In this document: positions 25,765 to 38,413 of the stretch, in pieces
Position numbering within the stretch: position 1 is the first letter of the stretch
Layout: the number at the start of each line of letters is the position of its first letter
From: Mesorhizobium sp.
GTDB lineage: Bacteria > Pseudomonadota > Alphaproteobacteria > Rhizobiales > Rhizobiaceae
Reading direction: 5' to 3'
Assembly (NCBI RefSeq): GCF_023954305.1
Contig: NZ_JAMLIG010000001.1
Coordinates: 1,984,001 to 2,048,000 of the forward strand
Length of the DNA: 64,000 nucleotides
Made by a program: the position numbers and the translations under genes
Notes under the pieces: generated by a model
The model's database searches: none
Seen by the model: only the letters and a program-made list of their open reading frames with translations
Told to the model about the DNA's origin: nothing

Positions 25765-26834
25765 GCCGCGCTCCCGTAGTCGACGCGCCAGGAATCCGCA
25801 TAGATGTTGATCCCGGCGGGATCGAAGGTGACGCGCGGATCGGCGGGAATGTCGCCGTCCTCCGGCACGATCGCCGCGAGATCGCGGCCCTCCAGCTTCG
25901 CGCGCACGATGCGGTGGCGGCCGATGTCCTCTACCTTCTCGATGCTGACCGGCATGCCCTCGTTGCCGAGCCGGACGAATTCCGGCCGGATGCCCAGTTC
26001 GATGCTTCCCGACGGGGTGGCCGGCCGGCCCGGCAGCGCGACGGTCTGCGAGCCGACCCTGGCATTGGCCCCGTCGAGCGCCGCCGGCATGACGTTCATG
26101 CCCGGCGAGCCGATGAAATAGCCGACGAAGGTGTGACGCGGGCGTTCGAAGAGTTCCGCGGGCGTACCGATCTGGACGATCTCGCCGTCGAACATGACGA
26201 CGACCTTTTCGGCGAAGGACAGCGCTTCCGTCTGGTCGTGCGTGACGTAGATCATCGTGTAGCCGAAGCGGCGGTGGAGCTGCTTCAATTGCGAGCGAAG
26301 CTGCCATTTCATGTGCGGATCGATGACGGTCAGCGGCTCGTCGAACAGGATCGCGTTGACGTCGGAGCGCACCAACCCGCGCCCCAGCGAGATCTTCTGC
26401 TTCTGGTCGGCGGTGAGCCCTCTCGCCTTGCGCTTCGACCATGTCTCGAGGTCGATCATGGTGATGATCTCGCGCACCTTGCGATCGACTTCCGCTTCGG
26501 GCACGCCGCGGTTGCGCAGCGGGAAGGCAAGATTGTCGTAGACGGTCATCGTGTCGTAGATGACCGGGAACTGGAACACCTGCGCGATATTGCGTTCCTG
26601 GGTGGAAAGCCTGGTCACGTCGCGTCCGTCGAAGAGGATGCGCCCCTCGGATGGCTCGACCAGCCCCGACATGATGTTCAAGAGCGTGGTCTTGCCGCAG
26701 CCCGAGGGACCGAGCAACGCATAGGCGCCGCCGTCCTCGAACGTGTGATGCACCTCCTTCAGCGCATAGTCCTTCGGCGCCTTCGGGTTCGGGCCGTAGG
26801 CGTGGCGGATGTGGTCGATGTCGATGCGCGCCAT
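25761..26834 (-). CDS. glpT: Glycerol ABC transporter ATP-binding protein with degenerate signature motif
   Basis: 357 aa, MalK-like: nucleotide-binding domain (about 1-235) plus C-terminal TOBE-type domain. Walker A GPSGCGKT (42-49), Walker B AILFDEP with Glu166, and the H-loop His199 in YVTHDQTEA are intact. The signature motif reads LTADQ (140-144) instead of LSGGQ. GlpS shows the reverse pattern. Start chosen at MARIDIDHIRH, 7 nt after the glpS stop; the upstream extension is Arg-rich shadow. Together with GlpS it powers glycerol uptake. Confidence 0.92.
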   Translation of the reverse strand: MARIDIDHIRHAYGPNPKAPKDYALKEVHHTFEDGGAYALLGPSGCGKTTLLNIMSGLVEPSEGRILFDGRDVTRLSTQERNIAQVFQFPVIYDTMTVYDNLAFPLRNRGVPEAEVDRKVREIITMIDLETWSKRKARGLTADQKQKISLGRGLVRSDVNAILFDEPLTVIDPHMKWQLRSQLKQLHRRFGYTMIYVTHDQTEALSFAEKVVVMFDGEIVQIGTPAELFERPRHTFVGYFIGSPGMNVMPAALDGANARVGSQTVALPGRPATPSGSIELGIRPEFVRLGNEGMPVSIEKVEDIGRHRIVRAKLEGRDLAAIVPEDGDIPADPRVTFDPAGINIYADSWRVDYGSAA

Positions 26835-26841
26835 GATCGCC

Positions 26842-27921
26842 TCACGCTGCCAATCGCGGCCGCTCGGCCGCGCGCCCGTCGGTACCGAACACCAGGAGAT
26901 GCCGCGTATCGATATAGATCTCGATCGTCTCGTCCGGCTCGAAATCATGCACGCCAGGCGCCAGCATCACCCAGCGTGCGTCGGCGAAGTCGACATGGAC
27001 GAAGCTCTCCGAGCCGGTGATCTCGGTCGCGAACACCTTGACCCTGACGGGTACTGCGTCCGGATGTCGGGGGGACAAAGAAAGATGGTGGGGCTGAAAG
27101 CTGACGGTATAGGCTCCGTCAGCGATCCCGGCGAGCGACGCCGGAACAGGGAGGTTCACCCCACCATCAAGCTGGAACGCCGCGCCGCGCTTCGTCAGCA
27201 CGATCGTATTGAGCGGCGGATCGGAGAAGGTCATCGCGGTGACGAGGTCGGCCGGCCTGCGGAAGACCTCGATCGTCGGACCGAACTGGGTGACACGGCC
27301 CTCCGACAGGGTGGCGGTATGGCCGCCGAGCAGCAGCGCTTCCGAGGGCTCCGTCGTCGCATAGACGAAGATGGTGCCCGAAGCGGCGAAGATTTTCGGC
27401 AGTTCGGCGCGCAGTTCCTCGCGCAGCTTGTAGTCGAGATTGGCGAGCGGTTCGTCGAGCAGCACGAGGGAGGCGTTCTTGACGATGGCGCGCGCGAGCG
27501 CGGTGCGCTGTTGCTGCCCGCCCGACAGGTTGAGCGGCGTGCGGTCGAGATACGGCGTCAGCCGCAGCAGGTCGGCAGCCCTGCGCACCTCGCGGTCGAT
27601 CGTGGCCGAATCCTTGCCCGCGACCCTGAGCGGCGAGGCGATGTTTTCGTAGACGGTCATCGCGGGGTAGTTGATGAACTGCTGGTAGACCATGGCGACG
27701 TTGCGCTTCTGTACCGCGAGGCCCGTGACGTCCTTGCCGTCGAACCAGACCGACCCCGAAGTGGGCACGTCGAGGCCCGCCATCAAACGCATCAGGCTGG
27801 TCTTGCCGGAGAGCGTCGGCCCCAGAAGGACGTTGAGGCTGCCATGCGCGAGCGTCAGCGAGACGTCGCTGATGTGCGTCTCGGCTCCGACGGTCTTCGT
27901 CACGTTGCGCAGTTCGAGCAT
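26842..27921 (-). CDS. glpS: Glycerol ABC transporter ATP-binding protein lacking the H-loop histidine
   Basis: 359 aa, MalK-like with a C-terminal TOBE-type domain. Walker A GPTLSGKT (34-41), signature LSGGQ (132-136) and Walker B LVLLDEP with Glu157 are intact. The switch position that should be His is Thr190 (YATTEPSEA). With GlpT this predicts one canonical and one degenerate ATP site. 36 nt downstream of glpD. Confidence 0.92.
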   Translation of the reverse strand: MLELRNVTKTVGAETHISDVSLTLAHGSLNVLLGPTLSGKTSLMRLMAGLDVPTSGSVWFDGKDVTGLAVQKRNVAMVYQQFINYPAMTVYENIASPLRVAGKDSATIDREVRRAADLLRLTPYLDRTPLNLSGGQQQRTALARAIVKNASLVLLDEPLANLDYKLREELRAELPKIFAASGTIFVYATTEPSEALLLGGHTATLSEGRVTQFGPTIEVFRRPADLVTAMTFSDPPLNTIVLTKRGAAFQLDGGVNLPVPASLAGIADGAYTVSFQPHHLSLSPRHPDAVPVRVKVFATEITGSESFVHVDFADARWVMLAPGVHDFEPDETIEIYIDTRHLLVFGTDGRAAERPRLAA

Positions 27922-27957
27922 GGACCCTCCTCCGAGGTCGTTCGCCGATGTCGTGGT

Positions 27958-29481
27958 TCAAGCCGCGGCGGTCTGCCGTCGTCCTCCCGATTCCTTCAGA
28001 TATGTCTCGAGCGCGGCTTTCTCTTCTGCGCCGAGATGCAGGCCGCGCTTGGTGCGGCGCCACAAGACGTCGTCGGCGGTGACCGCCCATTCCTTGTCGA
28101 CGAGATAGCGCACTTCCGCCTCGTAAAGGTCGGCTCCAAAGCCTCGGCCGAGATCGGCGAGCGACTTGGCGAGGCCGAGAATCGCCCGTGCCCGCGTGCC
28201 GTAGAGGCGCGCCAGACGTTTCGCCAGCCGCTGGTCGAGAAAAGGATAGTCGCGCTTGAGCGCCGACACCTGCGCGTCGAATTCCGTGGCAGGGAAGTCG
28301 CCTCCGGGGAGCGGTGCGGTCGCCGTCCACGGCTTGCCCTTGCGGCCGATGAAGCCCTCAATCTTGTCCAGCATCGATTCCGCCAGGCGGCGATAGGTGG
28401 TGATCTTGCCGCCGAAAGCGTTGATCAGCGGCGCCTGCCCATCGCCGGAATCGGCCTTCAGCACATAGTCGCGCGTCGCCTCCTGAGCCTTCGAGGCACC
28501 GTCGTCAAAAAGCGGCCTGACCGCCGAATAGGTCCAGACGATATCGGCGCGCCGGACCGGCTCGATGAAATACTCGCTCGCCGCATCGCAGAGATAGTCG
28601 ATCTCCCTGTCGGTGATTGCCACCTTGGCCGGATCGCCCTGATAGTCCTGGTCGGTGGTGCCGATCAGCGTGAAATCCTCTTCATAGGGGATCGCGAAGA
28701 TGATGCGGCCATCCCGGTTCTGGAAGAAATAGGCGCGGGGATCGGAGAACTTCCTGCGGACCACGATGTGGCTGCCCTGGACGAGCCGTACATTGTGGAC
28801 GTCGTTCTGGCCGACCGTTGAAGAAAGCACGGTGTCGACCCAGGGGCCGGCGGCGTTGACGAGAACGCGGGCTCCGACCTCTTCCGTCTCGCCGGTGCGC
28901 GTGTCCTCCACCGTGATGCGCCAAACCGAGCCATCGCGCCGCGCGCTGGCGACCCTCGCACGGGTGCGGATCGTCGCGCCGCGGTCGGCCGCGTCGCGCG
29001 CATTGAGGACGACGAGGCGGGCATCGTTGACCCAGCCGTCGGAATATTCGAACGCCCGGGTGAACAGCGGCTTCAGCGGCTTGCCGGCCGGGTCCTGCCG
29101 CATGTCGAGCGTCTTCGTCGGCGGCAGCAGCTTTCGTCCGCCGATATGATCGTAGAGGAACAGTCCGAGCCGGATCAGCCAGGCCGGGCGTATGCCCTTG
29201 TGGTGAGGCAGTACGAAGCGCATCGGCCAGATAATGTGCGGGGCCATGCGCCAGAGCACCTCGCGCTCCATCAGCGCTTCGCGTACCAGGCGGAATTCGT
29301 AGAACTCGAGATAGCGCAGCCCGCCGTGAATGAGTTTGGTCGAACCGGACGATGTTCCGCTGGCAAGATCGTTCATTTCGGCGAGAAAGACGGAGTAGCC
29401 CCGGCCGACAGCGTCCCGCGCGATGCCGCATCCGTTGATGCCGCCGCCGATGACGAAGATGTCATGCACGCTTTCGAGCAC
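27958..29481 (-). CDS. glpD: FAD-dependent glycerol-3-phosphate dehydrogenase
   Basis: 507 aa. Membrane-associated enzyme oxidising glycerol-3-phosphate to dihydroxyacetone phosphate and passing electrons to quinone. FAD motif GGGINGCGIARDAVGRG near residues 12-28; the GlpD signature GSTKLIHGGLRYLE follows. First gene of the operon, so glycerol uptake and oxidation are made together. Neither glycerol kinase (glpK) nor the usual DeoR-type regulator glpR lies in the window. Confidence 0.95.
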   Translation of the reverse strand: MLESVHDIFVIGGGINGCGIARDAVGRGYSVFLAEMNDLASGTSSGSTKLIHGGLRYLEFYEFRLVREALMEREVLWRMAPHIIWPMRFVLPHHKGIRPAWLIRLGLFLYDHIGGRKLLPPTKTLDMRQDPAGKPLKPLFTRAFEYSDGWVNDARLVVLNARDAADRGATIRTRARVASARRDGSVWRITVEDTRTGETEEVGARVLVNAAGPWVDTVLSSTVGQNDVHNVRLVQGSHIVVRRKFSDPRAYFFQNRDGRIIFAIPYEEDFTLIGTTDQDYQGDPAKVAITDREIDYLCDAASEYFIEPVRRADIVWTYSAVRPLFDDGASKAQEATRDYVLKADSGDGQAPLINAFGGKITTYRRLAESMLDKIEGFIGRKGKPWTATAPLPGGDFPATEFDAQVSALKRDYPFLDQRLAKRLARLYGTRARAILGLAKSLADLGRGFGADLYEAEVRYLVDKEWAVTADDVLWRRTKRGLHLGAEEKAALETYLKESGGRRQTAAA

Positions 29482-29812
29482 ATTTCCTCCCGGCGCTTTC
29501 GCAATGCAGCATGGTCGCTGTCGTTTCGCGCGAATTAAACGCTATTGCGAACCATAATCGAATGTCAAACGAAATTAACGGGAGAAAACTTGGTGGTGTC
29601 CGCGGTGGGCGTAGGGGCCAAAGCAAGAGCGCCGAAACGGCCGGGACAGGCGCGAGCCGCCCGTTGGTCGGCTGCGGCTATAGAGCGGCAGGGGACCTGA
29701 ACGAGCGAAGGCGAAGAGGATCGTTGAGTGCGCCGGCCGCCGCCTGCCGTGAAAGGTTGGGGAATTCTGATTGGCCTACGCGGCCGCAATAGCAGACCAA
29801 AGCCCCAAGCTG
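29482..29812. promoter_or_regulatory. glp operon promoter region
   Basis: 331 bp upstream of glpD with no supported gene. The stretch 29521-29580 is AT-rich for this genome and holds repeated CGAA-type words: GCGAATTAAACG, GCGAACCATA, TCGAATGTC and ACGAAATTAACG. These could be half-sites for a DeoR/GlpR-family repressor, whose operators often contain TTCG/CGAA words; that is inference. The rest, up to the tRNA terminator, shows nothing I can name. Confidence 0.35.
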
Positions 29813-29833
29813 CAAAAGGCCCCGAAGGGCCTT
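29813..29833 (-). terminator. Intrinsic terminator of tRNA-Gly
   Basis: On the minus strand AAGGCCC-TTCG-GGGCCTT followed by more Ts: a 7-bp stem with a stable UUCG tetraloop, 30 bp past the tRNA 3' end. Confidence 0.85.
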
Positions 29834-29862
29834 ATTTAAGCCTTTGATCTTCCGAAGGAAAC

Positions 29863-29937
29863 TGGAGCGGGCGAAGGGATTCGAACCCTCGACCCCAACC
29901 TTGGCAAGGTTGTGCTCTACCCCTGAGCTACACCCGC
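29863..29937 (-). tRNA. tRNA-Gly (anticodon GCC)
   Basis: 75 nt including an encoded CCA. Acceptor stem GCGGGTG/CGCCCGC (one G-U pair), D arm GCTC/GAGC, anticodon stem CAACC/GGTTG with loop TTGCCAA giving anticodon GCC, T arm GAGGG-TTCGAAT-CCCTT. Reads glycine codons GGC/GGU. A terminator follows at once, so it is a single-tRNA unit. Confidence 0.97.
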
Positions 29938-30165
29938 TCGCTCGGCCAGCAGGCCGAAAGCCGCGCCTATATGGCCGAAGCGCGGAGCGATTGCAACAGG
30001 GAAATGTGGCTTTGCGCAACGCCCCTGATGACGATGCAAATGCGCGGAGACACACCGACGCCAGCCCCGACATGTATGGCGCAGGCGGTCGGCGGGGAGG
30101 CGCGCGCGGGGTTGGCAGCTCGATCGTTTGGGCCTAGAGCAGGCGCGCAGACGAGTATCGACGCC

Positions 30166-30663
30166 ATGCCCAAGACCCCCGAAGAGCTGTTTTCCTTCCT
30201 CTCCTCGCTCGGAATCGAAGTGACCACCAAACAGCATCCGCCGCTGCACACGGTCGCCGAGTCGCAGGCGCTGCGCGGCGAGATCGCCGGCCGCCATACC
30301 AAGAACCTGTTTCTCAAGGACAAGAAGGACAATTTCTTCCTCGTCACGCTCGGAGAGGACACGCAGGTGGACCTCAAGTCGATCCATCAGCTGATCGGAG
30401 CGGCAAGCCGCGTGTCTTTCGGCAATCCGGAGAAACTGATGGAATATCTCGGCGTCGTGCCCGGCGCGGTGACGGCGTTCGGTGTGGTCAACGATACGGG
30501 CCGCAACGTGAAGGCGATCCTCGACGAGGAACTGCTGCAGCATGCCGTCGTCAATGCGCATCCGCTCGTCAACACCGCGACCACTTCGATCGCGCCGGGC
30601 GATCTGGTGCGCTTCATGCGCGAGACCGGCCACGATCCGGCCATCTTGAAAGTGGGACAGTGA
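30166..30663 (+). CDS. Prolyl-tRNA deacylase-like protein (YbaK/ProXp family, PrdX-type)
   Basis: 165 aa. Trans-editing family that removes mischarged amino acids (typically Ala) from tRNA-Pro. Family features: HPPLHTVAES near residue 25, the conserved KNLFLKDKKDNFFLVTL strand with the Lys of the YbaK fold, and GVVNDTGRNVKAILDEEL. The upstream in-frame stretch was rejected because it runs through the tRNA flank and is low complexity; the start MPKTPEELFSFL is family-like. Amino acid specificity cannot be told by eye. Confidence 0.88.
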   Translation: MPKTPEELFSFLSSLGIEVTTKQHPPLHTVAESQALRGEIAGRHTKNLFLKDKKDNFFLVTLGEDTQVDLKSIHQLIGAASRVSFGNPEKLMEYLGVVPGAVTAFGVVNDTGRNVKAILDEELLQHAVVNAHPLVNTATTSIAPGDLVRFMRETGHDPAILKVGQ

Positions 30664-30739
30664 TCGCCACATTTAGCGCGATCACCGTGCCCGCCAGAAC
30701 GTTCGAATCCGGCCCCGCCGCTTCCCAGGGAGCTTCAGA

Positions 30740-31702
30740 ATGAGCACCGACAACAATCCCTTCGCCCAAGCCGGCGCGCAGTATTCGGCCAATGTGAGCT
30801 TCGGTGGACCGGCGCCGGAGCAGCCGAAGGGCGATCTGATCAAGGACACCACGACCCAGCGCTTCGCAGCCGACGTTATTCAGGAATCGCGCAGGCAGGT
30901 TGTTCTGGTCGATTTCTGGGCGCCGTGGTGCGGACCCTGCAAACAGTTGACGCCCGTTCTGGAAAAGGTCGTCACGGCGGCGGGTGGGCGCGTCAAGCTG
31001 GTCAAGATGAATATCGACGATCATCCGGCCGTCGCCGGCCAACTCGGAATCCAGTCGATTCCGGCAGTAATCGCCTTCAAGGACGGCCAGCCCGTGGACG
31101 GTTTCATGGGCGCGCTGCCGGAAGGCAAGGTGCGCGAGTTCATCGACAAGGTCGCGGGACCGGCCGGCGCGGGCGCCCAGATCGAGGCGGCGCTGGCGGC
31201 GGCGCAGCAGGCTCTCGAGGCGGGCGACGCCCAGACCGCGGCCGACATCTACCAGGAGATCCTGTCGGTCGCCCCGGACAATGTCGCCGCGACCGTCGGA
31301 CTGGCGGGGCTTCTGGTCGGGGCCGGCGAAGTCGGCGCCGCGCGCTCCGTGCTCGAGGCGATCCCGGCCGACAAGCAGTCGGATCCCTCGGTGGTCGGCG
31401 TCAAGGCGCGGATCGCGCTGGCCGAACAGGCGGAGAAGTTGGGCGACGCGGGCGAACTGCTGCGCCGCCTCGAGGTTGACCCCAAGGACCACCAGGCGCG
31501 GTTCGACCTCGCCATGCTCCACAATGCGCGGGGCGAACGGACCGAAGCGGCCGACTGCCTGCTGGGGATCATGAAGGCCGATCGTGCGTGGAACGACGAT
31601 GGCGCGCGCAAGCAGCTGCTGCAGTTCTTCGAAGCATGGGGCATGACGGACGAGGCGACGCTTTCGGCACGCCGCAAGCTTTCGTCGCTGCTGTTCTCCT
31701 GA
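30740..31702 (+). CDS. Thioredoxin-TPR chaperone-redoxin (CnoX/YbbN-like)
   Basis: 320 aa. N-terminal thioredoxin domain with an intact WCGPC (Cys64, Cys67) and the cis-Pro motif IQSIPAVIAF, then TPR-like helices from about residue 150 to the end. CnoX in E. coli is a chaperedoxin that protects substrates from bleach and oxidation and works with GroEL; the E. coli protein lacks CxxC but alphaproteobacterial homologues keep it. No signal peptide, so cytoplasmic. About 75 nt after the ProXp gene; the LON-domain gene follows. Confidence 0.88.
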   Translation: MSTDNNPFAQAGAQYSANVSFGGPAPEQPKGDLIKDTTTQRFAADVIQESRRQVVLVDFWAPWCGPCKQLTPVLEKVVTAAGGRVKLVKMNIDDHPAVAGQLGIQSIPAVIAFKDGQPVDGFMGALPEGKVREFIDKVAGPAGAGAQIEAALAAAQQALEAGDAQTAADIYQEILSVAPDNVAATVGLAGLLVGAGEVGAARSVLEAIPADKQSDPSVVGVKARIALAEQAEKLGDAGELLRRLEVDPKDHQARFDLAMLHNARGERTEAADCLLGIMKADRAWNDDGARKQLLQFFEAWGMTDEATLSARRKLSSLLFS

Positions 31703-31789
31703 CGCGGATCGGACGGCCGGGCGCCCTTGCGAAACAGGCGGAGCGCCCCACATAGTTCTAATCCCGTTCGTGTCCAGGAAGGTCTCGGA

Positions 31790-32461
31790 GTGCAGGCCGG
31801 CAACGCATTCTACCGCAAGGAAAAGGATCTGCCGCAGGAGGTGACGGTGTTTCCGCTGACCGCGGCGCTCTTGCTTCCCGGCGGACGGATGCCGCTCAAC
31901 ATCTTCGAGCCGCGCTATCTGGAGATGATCGACGACGCGCTCGGTTCGACCAGGCTCGTCGGCATGATCCAGCCCAGGCTCGACGGCGCGATGCGTGCCG
32001 ACGGCGAGCCGGAACTGTGCGAGACCGGCTGCCTCGGTCGCATCACTTCTTTCGCGGAAACCGGCGACGGCCGCTATTTGGTTTCGCTTCAGGGCGTCTG
32101 CCGCTTTCGCGTCGTCGAGGAAATTCAAGGCAGGACGCCGTACCGGCGCTGCCGGGTGGTGCCGTTCCTGGCCGATCTCGACGAGGACAAAGGTGCGGAA
32201 AAGATCGACCGGGCGGCGTTGCTGAGGTGTTTCCGCTCCTATCTGGAGGCGAACGGACTGGAAGCGGACTGGGATTCGATCAGCCGCGCCGAAAACGCCA
32301 CGCTGGTCAACGCGCTGTCGATGATGTCGCCCTACGGCGCAGCGGAGAAGCAGGCATTGCTGGAGGCGCCCGATCTCAGGACACGCGCCGAGACGCTGAT
32401 CGCGATCACGGAAATGTCGCTCGCCCGCGAGGGGGACGATTACTCTTCCAGCCTGCAATGA
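31790..32461 (+). CDS. LON substrate-binding domain protein (ATP-independent, Lon N-terminal-like)
   Basis: 223 aa. Matches the Lon N-terminal PUA-like domain alone: VTVFPLTAALLLPGGRMPLNIFEPRYLEMI, then GCLGRITSFAETGDGRYLVSLQGVCRFRV. No AAA+ or protease domain follows. GTG start with AAGG upstream; an upstream frame opening is non-family. Function unknown beyond the fold. The stop overlaps the Trm112-type start by 4 nt. Confidence 0.85.
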   Translation: MQAGNAFYRKEKDLPQEVTVFPLTAALLLPGGRMPLNIFEPRYLEMIDDALGSTRLVGMIQPRLDGAMRADGEPELCETGCLGRITSFAETGDGRYLVSLQGVCRFRVVEEIQGRTPYRRCRVVPFLADLDEDKGAEKIDRAALLRCFRSYLEANGLEADWDSISRAENATLVNALSMMSPYGAAEKQALLEAPDLRTRAETLIAITEMSLAREGDDYSSSLQ

Positions 32462-32694
32462 GCGCGGACATGGGCGAGGCCACGGGAGAAACCGCGATCG
32501 ATCCCAAGCTGCTCGAGCTGATCTGCTGCCCGCTGACCAAGGGTATTCTTTCCTACGACGCAGCGTCCAGGGAATTGATCTCGCTGTCGGCGAAGCTCGC
32601 CTATCCGGTGCGTGAGGGCATTCCGATCATGCTGCCTTCCGAGGCACGCGCGCTCGACGAGGACGAGCTCGCGCGGCGCCGGAAATCGCGCTGA
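32458..32694 (+). CDS. Trm112-family small protein (UPF0434/YcaR-type)
   Basis: 78 aa. Family core LLELICCPLTKGILSYD and LAYPVREGIPIMLPSEAR. Eukaryotic Trm112 activates several methyltransferases; the bacterial proteins have no settled role. Zinc ligands are incomplete here (only the CC pair). Translationally coupled to the LON-domain gene; the stop faces the convergent dnaE2 end 3 nt away. Confidence 0.88.
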   Translation: MSADMGEATGETAIDPKLLELICCPLTKGILSYDAASRELISLSAKLAYPVREGIPIMLPSEARALDEDELARRRKSR

Positions 32695-32697
32695 AGC

Positions 32698-36074
<3,377 letters not shown>

Positions 36075-36078
<4 letters not shown>

Positions 36079-37604
36079 GCAAAAACCCCCTGCATGAACC
36101 ATTTCGGCTGCTCGCCCGGGCGGCTTGCCGCCTCCCGAAACATCCAGTAGCGGCGGCCGTCCCCGTCCTCGACCCGGTAATAATCGCGGACGGCTGTCTC
36201 CGCCTCGTCCCGCCACCATTCCGGCGAGATGCGTTCGGGTCCCTCCCTGCGGTGGACGGAATGGTCGACGCGCCGCCAGCGGAAATCGAGGCGGGCCGGA
36301 TCGGTGATCTCGATCGGGTCGGGGCGTGGCAGGAGCCGCAGCGGCCGGTCGGCCCCGCCGGCAGGCGACGCGGGTGCGAGCGGTGCAACGTCCCCCCCGA
36401 TCCCCATGGCGCGCTCGGGAATGTGGCTCTGGCGCAGGTCGGGTCCGGCGAGCGCTTGCCCGCCGAGGCGGGCGCGCACCCGGTCGGCGAAGAAGGCGGC
36501 GTCCTCCTCGACCGCCCCCGCGTCGCCGGACAGATCCTGTTGCCGGTGGTCGAGGGCCGCAGCCTCCAGCACGGCAAGCCGGGCGAGGTCGAAGCCGTAG
36601 CCGGCGTCGAGCGCGTTCTCCAGTGCCGACAGCCGCTCGTGAAACAATCTTGCGATGCGCCGGGGCTCGCGCAGCGGCCGGGCCGATCCGGCCGCGATGC
36701 GGCTGACCGCGCCGTCGACGCGGAAGAGGATCAGCTCGAGCCGCTCGGCGCCCTCTGCGCGCTGTTCCAGATGCTCTCTCAAGGCCTCGGCGAGAAGGAG
36801 GACGAGCCGCTCGATGTCCTCGACCAGACAGACCGGCTCGGCAAGCCGACGTTCGACCGACAGGGGCGGGACCGGCAGGCGCGGCGAAATCGCCTCGTCG
36901 ACGGTGCCCAGCGCCTGGTCGATGCGCAGGATCACCTGCCGGCCGAAACGGCGCGCGATCGGGGCCCGGGGAGCGTCCATCACCATGGCGGCGGTGCGCA
37001 GGCCGACGCTCTTCAGGCCGGCGACCGTTTCAGGATCGAGCCGGAGCGCGGAGAGCGGCAGAGGCGACAGAAGGTCCGCCTCGCCGCCCGGCGCGATGAC
37101 GGCGGGACTGCGAAAACGGGCGGCCGCCCAGGCGGCGCCAGGTGTGGAAGCCAGGCCCGCGCGGGCTTCGAACCCCTGGTGGAAGAGGCGGGCGAGCAGG
37201 TCCTTCATCAGGGCGTGTTCGCCGCCGAACAGATGGGCGCAGCCGGTGATGTCGAGGAACAGGCCGTCCGCGCCGTCGAGCGAGACCAGCGGCGTGTAGC
37301 GGTCGCACCAGTCGGCCAGCCCTTCGAGCAATCGCCGATCCGCCTGAGGATCCTCCTCGACGATCTCGATGGAAGGATGCATCGCCCGGGCGTCGGCAAT
37401 GCCCATGCCCTGGCGCAGGCCGAGACGGCCCGCCTCCTCGTCAAGCGCGCCGATGCGCTGGGCGTTGTCCCGGCGGGTGCTGACGAGGAGAGGTTTTCCT
37501 TTTGCCCCATCGAAACGCCACGACCTCCCCAGCCTCTGGCGGAAGATCCGGTCCGTCGACAGGAACGGCAGCCAGATGGCGAGTATCCGTTGCGGCAGGC
37601 TCAT
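36075..37604 (-). CDS. imuB: ImuB, catalytically inactive Y-family polymerase-like mutasome hub
   Basis: 509 aa. Starts at MSLPQRILAIWLPFLSTDR; residues that carry the metal-binding acids in active Y-family polymerases are not conserved in this N-terminal part, as expected for ImuB. It bridges DnaE2 and the beta clamp; a segment QQDLSGD near residue 370 resembles a clamp-binding motif but is not exact. The first 164 nt overlap the end of imuA in another frame. The stop overlaps the dnaE2 GTG. Confidence 0.92.
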
Positions 37605-38394
37605 GGCCCTTCTCCTCGAAGATGCGCCGGCCGGCATTCCATTGCAGCAGGAAGGCCGATTGCGGCGACAGGCGGTTCTTGTCGATGCTGACATGGAAGG
37701 CGGGCGGCCCGATCGAACCGACGAGAGGGCCGGCCAGCGTCCGCCGCGGCGGCGCCGGTGCCGGCGACGCGATCAGGCGCAGCGGCGCGGCGGTGGCCTC
37801 GGCTTCGGCGCCGTGACGCAGCAGGAAGAGCGGCCTGCCCGACGCCAGCGCGCGCCGGTGCAGCCGCCGCGTCGCCGTCAGGTCGAGTACGTGCGGATTG
37901 CCGCGCAGCTCAAGCAGGACGGCACCGACGGCCTCAAGACCGGCCGCTTCCTCCGCGATCCACAGCACATCGGCGATCTTGGTGGCCTGTGCCACCAGCA
38001 GCTGACCGGAACGAATGCCGCAGAGCGCGGCGATGCCGGGCAAGTAAGGGTCGCCTGCCTCGCGCAGCATCTCGCAGGTGGCGATCCAGACCACCGGCCT
38101 CGTCCCGGCGGCGCGAGCCGCCAAGGCCAGCGCCAGACCCGTGACCGCGCCGGCGTCCCGCGTCAAGCGACCGTGAATCTCCGACAGGCCGGCCGCCGGG
38201 ATACCGCCGCCAAGTGCCGCATCGAAGCCGTCCGCGCCCGTGGCCAGATGCGGCATCACGGCCACGCCGCGGCGCCGCGCCAGAACCGCATCGACCCCGG
38301 GCCGATCCAGCGTCTCCGCCAGACGTCCTTCGATTCTCGCGATTTCCTGGCGCAGGGCGCAAACGGCCTCACGCGCCGCGGCGACCCCGGCCAT
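37441..38394 (-). CDS. imuA: ImuA, RecA-like SOS mutagenesis protein
   Basis: 317 aa. RecA/SulA-like core with GGGIPAAGLSEIHGRLTRDAG (Walker-like, lacking a full P-loop Lys) at about residues 62-82, as usual for ImuA. The C-terminal EEKGHEPAATDTRHLAA block is typical. The frame continues 164 nt into imuB; the final Arg/Pro/Gln-rich stretch could be a real tail or over-run. A LexA box lies 20 bp upstream of the start. Confidence 0.9.
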   Translation of the reverse strand: MAGVAAAREAVCALRQEIARIEGRLAETLDRPGVDAVLARRRGVAVMPHLATGADGFDAALGGGIPAAGLSEIHGRLTRDAGAVTGLALALAARAAGTRPVVWIATCEMLREAGDPYLPGIAALCGIRSGQLLVAQATKIADVLWIAEEAAGLEAVGAVLLELRGNPHVLDLTATRRLHRRALASGRPLFLLRHGAEAEATAAPLRLIASPAPAPPRRTLAGPLVGSIGPPAFHVSIDKNRLSPQSAFLLQWNAGRRIFEEKGHEPAATDTRHLAAVPVDGPDLPPEAGEVVAFRWGKRKTSPRQHPPGQRPAHRRA

Positions 38395-38413
38395 AGCACT
38401 GTTCCGATCGATT

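Noticed and set aside
26809..28821. Long plus-strand frame across glpS and glpD
   Set aside because: Antisense shadow; both genes on the other strand are certain.
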